Source: Patescibacteria group bacterium (GTDB taxonomy: Bacteria; Patescibacteriota; Patescibacteriia; XYB2-FULL-38-15). Taken from it: a DNA stretch of 12,048 bases. The stretch covers positions 1-12,048 of the forward strand of contig JAHIRI010000044.1 in the NCBI GenBank assembly GCA_018818855.1. The letters run 5' to 3'. Shown piece by piece: positions 1 through 4,385 of this stretch (position 1 is the stretch's first letter; each line of letters starts with the position of its first letter). The notes beneath the pieces are model-generated. The model worked only from the letters and a program-made list of their open reading frames with translations, was not told the origin of the DNA and searched no databases. Made by a program: the position numbers and the translations under genes.

Positions 1-8
1 AATCACAC

Positions 9-37
9 TTGAAAATATTTTGTATTTTTGGTAAGAT
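9..37 (+). promoter_or_regulatory. Sigma70-type promoter for the glmU-like/endoQ pair
   Basis: A -35 TTGAAA at 9-14 and a -10 TAAGAT at 32-37 are separated by 17 nt. Transcription would start around 44, giving a leader of about 20 nt before the ATG at 65. No Shine-Dalgarno sequence is visible in that leader. Seen in sequence; activity is inferred. Confidence 0.6.
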
Positions 38-58
38 TATCTTAGTATATTAAGATAA
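37..58. promoter_or_regulatory. 8-bp inverted repeat overlapping the -10/start region
   Basis: TTATCTTA at 37-44 and TAAGATAA at 51-58 are perfect inverted repeats around a 6-nt spacer. They overlap the end of the -10 box and the predicted transcription start. The repeat could be an operator or a hairpin at the extreme 5' end of the mRNA. AT-rich palindromes also occur by chance, so a function is only suggested. Confidence 0.3.
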
Positions 59-64
59 AACGAT

Positions 65-808
65 ATGACTCAAGTTGTTATTTTAGCGGCGGGCAAGGGA
101 AAGAGAATGGGTGTAGGTCTGCCCAAAGTTTTACGCGAAGTCGGAGGAACAACAATGATCCAAAGAGTAGTCGGGTCTGTTTTAGAGTCTGGAGTGACAA
201 AGCGGCCAGTTGTTATCATCGGGTATGGCACGGAAGTTATTAAAAAATATTTAGGAACAAGCTGCAGCTATGTTTTACAAGCAGAACAGTTGGGAACAGC
301 CCATGCGGTTTCTTGCGCGGAGAGTTATTTGACCGGAGTGGACAATGTTGTCGTGATAAATGGCGATGCGCCATTTCTACGCCCGGAAACTTTAACAAAA
401 CTGGTTGCGGCGCATGAAGAAAATCAGGCCGTGCTTACAATGGTGACGCTTCGCCTTCCAGATTTTAGTGAATGGCGGGAAACATTTTATGATTTCGGGC
501 GCATCGTAAGAAATTCCGGAGGAGAAGTAGCGGCAATCGTAGAAAAAAAAGATGCAACGCCGGAACAACTAAAAATTACAGAAGTCAATCCATCTTTTTT
601 CTGTTTTAGAGCAGATTGGCTTTGGGAAAATTTATCAAAAATAAATTGTGATAATGCGCAGGGAGAATTTTATCTGACAGACCTTGTCCATTTGGCAATT
701 TCGGAAAATCAAAAAGTTGAAACTCTTGTAACTGATGATCCGGCAGAAGCTGTAGGAGTAAATACGCCAGAGCAATTAAATTTAGCCCAGTCGTTAATGG
801 AAAAATAA
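65..808 (+). CDS. GlmU-type nucleotidyltransferase (uridyltransferase domain only)
   Basis: This is a 247-aa sugar-1-phosphate nucleotidyltransferase. By family it would join UTP to N-acetylglucosamine-1-phosphate to make UDP-GlcNAc for the cell envelope, in the cytoplasm. The nucleotide-binding loop LAAGKGKRM lies at residues 7-15, followed by LPK at 19-21. QAEQLGTAHAV at 72-82 and NGD at 99-101 (metal-binding Asp) are typical of GlmU, as are the VEKKDAT segment and NAQGE at 197-201. The protein ends where the left-handed beta-helix acetyltransferase half of a full GlmU (about 450 aa) would begin, so it is a single-domain form. The start at 65 keeps the conserved N-terminal strand; there is no SD. 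The endoQ gene follows after 9 nt, so the two are probably co-transcribed. The substrate could be another sugar phosphate; the fold is secure, the exact sugar is not. Confidence 0.85.
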   Translation: MTQVVILAAGKGKRMGVGLPKVLREVGGTTMIQRVVGSVLESGVTKRPVVIIGYGTEVIKKYLGTSCSYVLQAEQLGTAHAVSCAESYLTGVDNVVVINGDAPFLRPETLTKLVAAHEENQAVLTMVTLRLPDFSEWRETFYDFGRIVRNSGGEVAAIVEKKDATPEQLKITEVNPSFFCFRADWLWENLSKINCDNAQGEFYLTDLVHLAISENQKVETLVTDDPAEAVGVNTPEQLNLAQSLMEK

Positions 809-817
809 ATTTAAAAT

Positions 818-2089
818 ATGCGCTACATTAGTGATTTACATATTCATTCAAAATATTCTCGCGCTTGTTCGCCGCGTTTGGTGCCGGAGGTGATTGCCGA
901 GTGGTGTCGGAAAAAAGGCGTAAACATTGTTTCCTGCGCCGATTTTACTCATCCAAAATGGTTTGCCGAATTAAAAAGTAAATTAAAGTTGGCGAAGAAC
1001 GGTTTATATGAATTGGCGGAAGATAAAGAACAGGTCGCACGGCCGGTTTATTTTTTTATTTCCACTGAAGTAAGTTGTATTTATTCAAAAGGTGGGAAGT
1101 GTCGGCGGTTGCATTTACTTATTTTTGCGCCGACGCTTGAAGTTGCAGCAAAAATTAATGAGAAATTGGGAACACTCGGGAAATTAGCTTCTGACGGCCG
1201 GCCGATATTGGGATTGGATGCTAAAAAACTTTTGGAAATTATTTTGGAAATTGATGAACGATGCATGGTAATTCCGGCACATGCTTGGACGCCGTGGTTT
1301 GCAATTTTCGGATCCAAATCCGGGTTTGATTCAATGGAAGAATGTTTTGATGAGCTCGCGCCAAAAATTTACGCGATAGAAACCGGACTTTCGTCCGACC
1401 CCCTGATGAACTGGCGGTTGAAAAATTTGGACAAGATAACTTTGGTTTCTCATTCAGACGCCCACTCACCGGAAAATATCGGACGCGAGGCAGATGTTTT
1501 TGAAATTGGTGATGGGGTGAAAAATTTTTATGATGAAATTTGTCGAATCATTCGGGAAAAAGATAAGAAAAAATTTTTATACACAGTGGAATTTTATCCG
1601 GAAGAAGGGATGTATCATTATGATGGGCATCGTGCTTGCGAAACTAGGATGACGCCCGAGGAAACAAAAAAGAAAAAAGGAATTTGTCCTGTTTGCGGTC
1701 GGCCAGTGACGGTTGGAGTGATGAATAGAGTAGATGAATTGGCTGATCGTCCGGAAGGAGAGCGGCCGGAGAATGCAGTTGATTATAAAAGTTTGGTTGG
1801 ATTAGATGATACGATCGCCGAGGCGCTTGGAGTTTTTGGGAAAAAAACAAAAGCCGTGACGCGTGAGTATGAAAATTTAATCAGTAAGGGCGGCAGTGAA
1901 TTCAAAGTGCTCTTGGATTTATCTTATGAAGAATTAGCCAAAATTACCTTGCCGGAAATTGTGGAAGCAATTCGCCGAAACCGAGAGGGTAAAGTAAAAA
2001 TTGATCCGGGATACGACGGAGTTTACGGAACAGTGAGATTATTTAATGATAAAGAAAAAGAAAAAATAAAACAGGAAAAACTTTTTTAG
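818..2089 (+). CDS. Endonuclease Q family protein (PHP domain, TIGR00375-like)
   Basis: A 423-aa protein resembling endonuclease Q, which nicks DNA 5' of deaminated bases (uracil, hypoxanthine, xanthine) and abasic sites. It begins with a PHP metal site, DLHIH (H8, H10). Further candidate metal ligands are H155 in PAHAWTPWF, a Glu in the STEVS segment, and H212/D214/H216 in HSDAH. A zinc-finger-like part follows with C274 and C290-x-x-C293. Then comes the family block VGVMNRVDELADRPEG and a helical C-terminal lid (VDYKSLVGLDDTIAEALG). Length and motif order fit an intact EndoQ. It starts 9 nt after the nucleotidyltransferase gene, without an SD, and so looks translated from the same mRNA. EndoQ is best known from Thermococcales and is patchy in bacteria. 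An alternative is a PHP phosphoesterase of unknown substrate, but the C-terminal block argues for EndoQ. Confidence 0.85.
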   Translation: MRYISDLHIHSKYSRACSPRLVPEVIAEWCRKKGVNIVSCADFTHPKWFAELKSKLKLAKNGLYELAEDKEQVARPVYFFISTEVSCIYSKGGKCRRLHLLIFAPTLEVAAKINEKLGTLGKLASDGRPILGLDAKKLLEIILEIDERCMVIPAHAWTPWFAIFGSKSGFDSMEECFDELAPKIYAIETGLSSDPLMNWRLKNLDKITLVSHSDAHSPENIGREADVFEIGDGVKNFYDEICRIIREKDKKKFLYTVEFYPEEGMYHYDGHRACETRMTPEETKKKKGICPVCGRPVTVGVMNRVDELADRPEGERPENAVDYKSLVGLDDTIAEALGVFGKKTKAVTREYENLISKGGSEFKVLLDLSYEELAKITLPEIVEAIRRNREGKVKIDPGYDGVYGTVRLFNDKEKEKIKQEKLF

Positions 2090-2196
2090 GTCATTGCGAG
2101 GAGCGAAAAAAGTGGGCGGTAAAGTCGCGCCAAAGACAGATCCGCCTCTGGCGGACAATCTCGAGATTGCCGCGCGCCTTCGGCACTCGCAATGAC
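2090..2196. repeat. Palindromic REP/MITE-like element (about 107 bp)
   Basis: Perfect 11-bp terminal inverted repeats, GTCATTGCGAG at 2090-2100 and CTCGCAATGAC at 2186-2196, bound the element. Inside are a small hairpin TCCGCC-tct-GGCGGA (2141-2155) and the stretch CAATCTCGAGATTG. The end sequence resembles a widespread class of bacterial extragenic palindromic repeats. It begins one base after the endoQ stop codon. No coding capacity is seen; it may protect the mRNA 3' end or simply be a non-autonomous mobile repeat. Confidence 0.7.
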
Positions 2197-2203
2197 AAAT
2201 AAA

Positions 2204-2240
2204 AAAAAACTTCTCCGTGCGCACGCAGGAGAAGTTTTTT
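2204..2240. terminator. Bidirectional intrinsic terminator between endoQ and the Lys-rich gene
   Basis: A 13-bp perfect stem (2204-2216 with 2228-2240, core ACTTCTCC/GGAGAAGT) encloses an 11-nt loop. It is flanked by an A-run on the left and a T-run on the right, so it can end + strand transcripts from endoQ and - strand transcripts from the Lys-rich small gene at 2246-2347. Confidence 0.8.
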
Positions 2241-2245
2241 AAACG

Positions 2246-2347
2246 TTATCTTCGTTTCTTTTTAGTCGCTTTTTTCTTTTTCGCCGGCTTTCTTTTCGCT
2301 GGTTTTCTTTTTGCGACTTTCTTTTTGGCTTTCTTTTTGGCTGCCAT
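2246..2347 (-). CDS. 33-aa lysine-rich histone-tail-like protein
   Basis: The start codon at 2347 is preceded by an excellent SD (GGGAGGAGGTG, about 7 nt upstream) and the frame ends with TAA at 2246-2248. The product begins MAAKKKAKKKVAKRK and is built of short Lys/Arg blocks separated by Ala or Pro-Ala, with no acidic residues. Such tails resemble bacterial histone H1-like proteins (HctB/AlgP-type repeats), which bind nucleic acid through charge. Nucleic-acid binding is therefore plausible but unproven. The gene has its own promoter candidate upstream (2415-2443) and shares a terminator with endoQ (2204-2240). Low complexity alone would be weak evidence; the SD, promoter and terminator make it a believable gene. 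Confidence 0.75.
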   Translation of the reverse strand: MAAKKKAKKKVAKRKPAKRKPAKKKKATKKKRR

Positions 2348-2414
2348 GTTGGTTCACCTCCTCCCTTATAAAAGATAAAATGTAAAAAAATATAAAATTT
2401 TAAAACATTATTTA

Positions 2415-2443
2415 ATTATATAACATTTTTTTGCTGCCAACAA
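2415..2443 (-). promoter_or_regulatory. Promoter candidate for the Lys-rich small gene
   Basis: On the - strand, TTGTTG (2438-2443) lies 17 nt before a perfect TATAAT (2415-2420). The predicted leader of about 60 nt is very AT-rich and ends in the strong SD. The -35 is a partial match, so this is a moderate call. Confidence 0.45.
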
Positions 2444-2627
2444 GAAAAGAATAGTAAAACTGTGGATAACTTCCGATTTTCCATGAGCGTAGCAAATTCG
2501 GAAAATCGAGAACCCCGCACTAATTTTTTTGTGCAAACATTACGGTGGTAGAGAAAATTGTAAAATATATTTTTATTTTGGAGAAACGGGAGGGTGTTAA
2601 TTAGTGAGGGGTTATTAACTACCAACT

Positions 2628-2662
2628 AAATTTTTTCTCCGCTAAAGGCGGATCAAAAATTT
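2628..2662. repeat. Mini-hairpin repeat of the TCCGCY...RGCGGA type
   Basis: An outer stem, AAATTTTT (2628-2635) with AAAAATTT (2655-2662), encloses TCCGCTAAAGGCGGA (2638-2652). The inner 15 nt match the pattern of TCCGCCTCTGGCGGA at 2141-2155. The same kind of unit appears, decayed, in the insertion within the broken tRNA at 4595-4624. It is followed by neither a clear T-run nor a gene end. Confidence 0.45.
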
Positions 2663-2683
2663 CGGGCCAGTTAATAAAAATAG

Positions 2684-2719
2684 AACCCGCCAGTCGATTT
2701 GAGTCGAGCGTGGCGGGTT
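2684..2719 (-). terminator. Terminator of the 92-aa gene (CCCGCC/TCGA family)
   Basis: A 9-bp outer stem (AACCCGCCA 2684-2692 with TGGCGGGTT 2711-2719) surrounds a 4-bp inner TCGA/TCGA stem with loop TTTGAG. On the - strand it is followed by CTATTTTTATT. The 3' arm overlaps the TAA stop codon of the gene at 2718-2996. The layout matches the hairpin at 3058-3089. Confidence 0.8.
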
Positions 2720-2996
2720 AAGTTGTTGGCGTTCTTCGGCGGCGAGTTTTTGGATCCCAAATTTCTTTGAAACGAAGTCCGACTAGGTGACGGAGTTCTT
2801 CGGGCTTCATCGCGCAGGGGAAGTATCCAAGATTAACTTTCGCGGCGTCGGGGAGAATCAGCTCCACGCGAATTTTTCCTGCACCATTATTCCATTGGTT
2901 GGTTCCGTAGGTGTAGAAGGTGGGAGACTTCCACCAGCCGGGCCTATTCGGCCGAGCATCCTTAGGTGTCCGCGCCCCCTTTTTTTGAACGCTCAT
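2718..2996 (-). CDS. Hypothetical small protein (92 aa), cassette-like
   Basis: I do not recognise a family. The ATG at 2996 follows a strong SD, AAGGAGGG, with 5 nt spacing. The product is soluble-looking, with no signal peptide or membrane segment. It has a basic N-terminus (MSVQKKGARTPKDARPNRPGWW), a central part rich in aromatic residues (FYTYGTNQWNNGAGKIRVELILPDA) and a very basic end (DPKTRRRRTPTT). Both basic ends would suit contact with nucleic acid or ribosomes, which is inference only. The gene is monocistronic: a promoter sits at 3019-3047 and a terminator overlaps its stop. Base composition is visibly more GC-rich than the neighbouring housekeeping genes. Overlapping frames on the + strand lack an SD and are shadows. 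Confidence 0.65.
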   Translation of the reverse strand: MSVQKKGARTPKDARPNRPGWWKSPTFYTYGTNQWNNGAGKIRVELILPDAAKVNLGYFPCAMKPEELRHLVGLRFKEIWDPKTRRRRTPTT

Positions 2997-3018
2997 TGTT
3001 GCCCTCCTTATAAAATAT

Positions 3019-3047
3019 ATAAAACACTAAATTTATTTTTGTGTCAA
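3019..3047 (-). promoter_or_regulatory. Promoter of the 92-aa gene
   Basis: A perfect -35 TTGACA (3042-3047 on the - strand) is followed after 17 nt by TTTTAT (3019-3024); 18-20 nt spacings also offer AT-rich -10 candidates. It starts immediately after the T-run of the preceding terminator, so one cassette ends where the next promoter begins. Confidence 0.6.
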
Positions 3048-3050
3048 ATA

Positions 3051-3089
3051 AAAAAATCCCGCCGATTCGATTGAAGTCGAAAAGGCGGG
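3051..3089 (-). terminator. Terminator of the 155-aa gene (CCCGCC/TCGA family)
   Basis: Outer stem CCCGCC (3058-3063) with GGCGGG (3084-3089) and inner stem TTCGA (3066-3070) with TCGAA (3077-3081), loop TTGAAG, with 2-nt internal loops on each side. It is followed on the - strand by ATTTTTT. The architecture and inner loop match the terminator at 2684-2719. Confidence 0.8.
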
Positions 3090-3096
3090 TGGAAAT

Positions 3097-3564
3097 TCAG
3101 GGCAGTCCAAGGAGTTGGCGCACGAGTTCCTGGATATCCTCGTCCAGGAGAATGGAAATATTTGGATCTCCATCGCACCCTGTGCCGGGGTGAGGAATGT
3201 TCAGGTATTTTCCGGCGCGGATGTAGCACCCGTCTTCTGCCGAATCAGCCCCGTAGGGCCGCAGGAGTTTCTGGCCGGAGTCGGCGGTTCCCTCCATGAG
3301 GCCGAAAGCGCGGCAAAGCGATTTGGTTGACATCCTGGTTTTGCCATTGACGCTACAGGGCGAGCGGCGGCGGATTTCCCAGGTGATGAGCCAGTGGTCG
3401 CGATCGCAGGATTCTTCGTCGGGGCTGATTGTTAGAGTAGCGCTGTCGCTAAATATCAGGAGTGAGTGGTGTTGAAAGTCTGTTAATGGCCGCATCCTTA
3501 TGCCGTTTGGATGCCACCAGGCCGGAGCATCGCCGTGCGCTTTCGCCGGTTTTCCCTCTTCCAT
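3097..3564 (-). CDS. Hypothetical protein (155 aa), cassette-like
   Basis: I do not recognise a family. The ATG at 3564 is preferred because AGGAGG lies 7 nt upstream. An upstream in-frame ATG at 3582 has no SD and would place that SD inside the coding region. The protein starts MEEGKPAKAHGDAPAWWHPN. It continues with a beta-rich region (HSLLIFSDSATLTISPDEE, HWLITWEIRRR) containing several cysteines (SCDRD, SPCSV, LCRAF, GCYIR, GCDGD). It ends in an acidic, helical stretch, ISILLDEDIQELVRQLLGLP. No signal peptide or membrane segment is seen. It has its own promoter (3609-3637) and terminator (3051-3089). Composition is more GC-rich than the flanking housekeeping genes. Sense-strand frames over the same region are shadows. 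Confidence 0.6.
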   Translation of the reverse strand: MEEGKPAKAHGDAPAWWHPNGIRMRPLTDFQHHSLLIFSDSATLTISPDEESCDRDHWLITWEIRRRSPCSVNGKTRMSTKSLCRAFGLMEGTADSGQKLLRPYGADSAEDGCYIRAGKYLNIPHPGTGCDGDPNISILLDEDIQELVRQLLGLP

Positions 3565-3608
3565 CCCTCTTCCTCCTTCCATGGTTTTGGGAAGCTAACC
3601 TTTACAAG

Positions 3609-3637
3609 AGTTTATTTTAAAATATGGAAAAAGTCAA
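3609..3637 (-). promoter_or_regulatory. Promoter of the 155-aa gene
   Basis: On the - strand, TTGACT (3632-3637), 17-nt spacer, TAAACT (3609-3614). The predicted leader is about 40 nt and ends in the AGGAGG site. Confidence 0.65.
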
Positions 3638-3685
3638 TTAAAAAAATTTGTAATTAGTAAATAGTAATTGGTAATTTGAAAATAA

Positions 3686-3714
3686 ACCCCCACACCAAAT
3701 TTTGGTGTGGGGGT
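3686..3714. terminator. Palindromic hairpin, second in a tandem pair
   Basis: ACCCCCACACCAAA (3686-3699) and its exact complement (3701-3714) form a 29-nt palindrome. On the - strand it is followed by TTTATTTTC, so it may act as a back-up terminator after the one at 3715-3747. Its core CCACACC/GGTGTGG is shared with that neighbour. Confidence 0.6.
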
Positions 3715-3747
3715 AAAAAAATCCCACACCTTGGTTGGGGTGTGGGA
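3715..3747 (-). terminator. Intrinsic terminator of the 134-aa gene
   Basis: TCCCACACC (3722-3730) and GGTGTGGGA (3739-3747) form a 9-bp stem with an 8-nt loop, followed on the - strand by a run of seven T. It lies about 45 nt after the stop codon at 3792. Confidence 0.8.
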
Positions 3748-3748
3748 A

Positions 3749-3780
3749 CCGCTCTATCGGCCGAAGCCGACAAGGCGGGC
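3749..3780 (-). repeat. Degenerate member of the CCCGCC/TCGA hairpin family
   Basis: Read on the - strand this begins CCCGCCTTGTCGGCTTCGG. Inner stem TCGGC (3757-3761) with GCCGA (3766-3770), loop CGAA, sits within an outer stem CCGC/GCGG (3749-3752, 3775-3778). It aligns with the - strand start of the hairpin at 3058-3089 (CCCGCCTTTTCGACTTC). It sits between the stop of the 134-aa gene and its terminator. Confidence 0.55.
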
Positions 3781-3791
3781 GGAGGTTCAGA

Positions 3792-4196
3792 TCAGCACCA
3801 CTCGAGATCAGCGAAGGCGACTCCACCCGGATCGATTTCTCCCGAGGGCAAAACGGTCGCCTTGAATTCAGAGAATGGAGTCTTCTTCCTGGCGTAGAAG
3901 AATCTCATTTCTACGCGTAGTGTGTCCTTTGTCATGGAGGACCACGATTTGATGATCACCTCGATCCGGTGCGCACGCAAAACCGCCCTGCCCAAAAGAA
4001 AAGTTATAGCGGAGAAAGAACAGCTTTGGGCCAGCGGTCCGACGTGGGTGATGTCTGCGAGAATGTCCTGGCAGAGCCGTATGGCCTCCGATGGCAGAGC
4101 GAGAGCGGTTCGCAAAGCCGGAGATGTTACAAATTCCGTGGTCTGGGCAAGTCTCCTCACGTCGGTGCCCACGAACACGGTCAGTTTCTTGAACAT
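3792..4196 (-). CDS. Hypothetical protein (134 aa), cassette-like
   Basis: I do not recognise a family. The ATG at 4196 follows AAGGAG with 7 nt spacing. The protein starts MFKKLTVFVGTDVRRLAQTT. It has an alternating helix/strand character, a moderately hydrophobic middle (CSFSAITFLLGRAVLRAHRIEVIIKSW) not long enough for a clear membrane span, and a strand-rich end (LRVEMRFFYARKKT) closing with Cys. The SD, a consensus-like promoter (4262-4290) and following hairpins support translation. Longer frames on both strands over the same DNA lack an SD and an ATG start in a sensible place. The product could be an adaptive small protein of an accessory region; function unknown. Confidence 0.6.
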   Translation of the reverse strand: MFKKLTVFVGTDVRRLAQTTEFVTSPALRTALALPSEAIRLCQDILADITHVGPLAQSCSFSAITFLLGRAVLRAHRIEVIIKSWSSMTKDTLRVEMRFFYARKKTPFSEFKATVLPSGEIDPGGVAFADLEWC

Positions 4197-4256
4197 CGCG
4201 ATTCTCCTTTTTGGAACGGCTCGCTATGGCCGTTGCTTGATGGCCCAATTGCCATC
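4197..4256 (-). promoter_or_regulatory. Structured 5' leader of the 134-aa gene
   Basis: Two hairpins precede the SD on the - strand: GATGGC (4239-4244) with GCCATC (4251-4256), and AACGGC (4215-4220) with GCCGTT (4229-4234). The leader is about 60 nt, GC-richer than the promoter, and ends in AAGGAG. It could stabilise the mRNA or control translation; it matches no riboswitch I know. Confidence 0.4.
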
Positions 4257-4261
4257 GGGGT

Positions 4262-4290
4262 ATTTTATAATTAGAAAATAAAATTGTCAA
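4262..4290 (-). promoter_or_regulatory. Promoter of the 134-aa gene
   Basis: On the - strand, TTGACA (4285-4290), 17-nt spacer, TAAAAT (4262-4267): five of six bases of the -10 and all of the -35 match consensus. It diverges from the + strand promoter at 4309-4337. Confidence 0.75.
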
Positions 4291-4302
4291 ACACTGCAGT
4301 GT
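4291..4302. promoter_or_regulatory. 12-bp palindrome between divergent promoters
   Basis: ACACTGCAGTGT is a perfect palindrome. It touches the -35 of the leftward promoter and lies 6 nt before the -35 of the rightward tRNA promoter. The position suits an operator for a dimeric regulator. No known operator family is recognised. Confidence 0.4.
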
Positions 4303-4308
4303 AATGGC

Positions 4309-4337
4309 TTGAAAGAAATACGGTTTTCAGTTATGCT
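4309..4337 (+). promoter_or_regulatory. Promoter reading into the tRNA region and possibly cca
   Basis: TTGAAA (4309-4314), 17-nt spacer, TATGCT (4332-4337). The predicted start (about 4344) lies just before the first base of the broken tRNA (4348), the spacing expected for the original tRNA gene. It is the only good + strand promoter before the intact tRNA at 4419, so that tRNA is probably made from a precursor beginning with the 5' half. Confidence 0.6.
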
Positions 4338-4347
4338 GGATTTAATT

Positions 4348-4385
4348 GGGCGTGTAGCTCAGTCGGTTAGAGCACGGCTCTTATA
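4348..4385 (+). pseudogene. tRNA-Ile(UAU) 5' half, broken in the anticodon loop
   Basis: The 38 nt run from the acceptor 5' strand (GGGCGTG) through the D arm and the anticodon-stem 5' strand to CTTATA of the anticodon loop. From position 8 of the tRNA onward it is identical to the intact copy at 4419. Only acceptor positions 6 and 7 differ (TG for CA), which would leave two G-U pairs with the distant 3' half. It stops at TATA (4382-4385), and the matching 3' half resumes at TATA (4572-4575). It is either a pseudogene fragment or half of a split or nested tRNA. Confidence 0.85.

Larger units (their letters stand above)
2348..2683. other. Intergenic stretch with hairpins, no gene seen
   Basis: Apart from the promoter candidate at 2415-2443, this stretch holds two hairpins. 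The first is CGATTTTCC (2474-2482) with GGAAAATCG (2500-2508). The second is at 2628-2662, where an A/T stem encloses TCCGC-taaa-GCGGA. The 69-aa open frame on the - strand between 2416 and 2625 has no SD and runs through the first hairpin, so I do not call it a gene. Confidence 0.5.

Noticed and set aside
2416..2625. 69-aa open frame on the - strand
   Set aside because: It has no SD and no conserved character, and it runs through an inverted repeat and the promoter of the Lys-rich gene.
2684..2730. Integron attC site at the hairpin ending the 92-aa gene (GTTAAGT next to the stem)
   Set aside because: GTTAAGT fits the R' consensus GTTRRRY, but there is no matching RYYYAAC on the other side. 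The hairpin ends in a T-run like a terminator, and no integrase is present in the window.
3565..3582. Upstream ATG for the 155-aa gene
   Set aside because: It has no SD and would put the AGGAGG of the ATG at 3564 inside the coding sequence.
3922..4281. 119- and 101-aa open frames on the + strand
   Set aside because: They lie opposite the 134-aa gene, have no SD, and cross its promoter and leader. They look like shadow frames in GC-rich DNA.
3868..4290. 140-aa open frame on the - strand overlapping the 134-aa gene
   Set aside because: It begins at a TTG inside the promoter -35 box and lacks an SD. The 134-aa frame has an ATG with AAGGAG.
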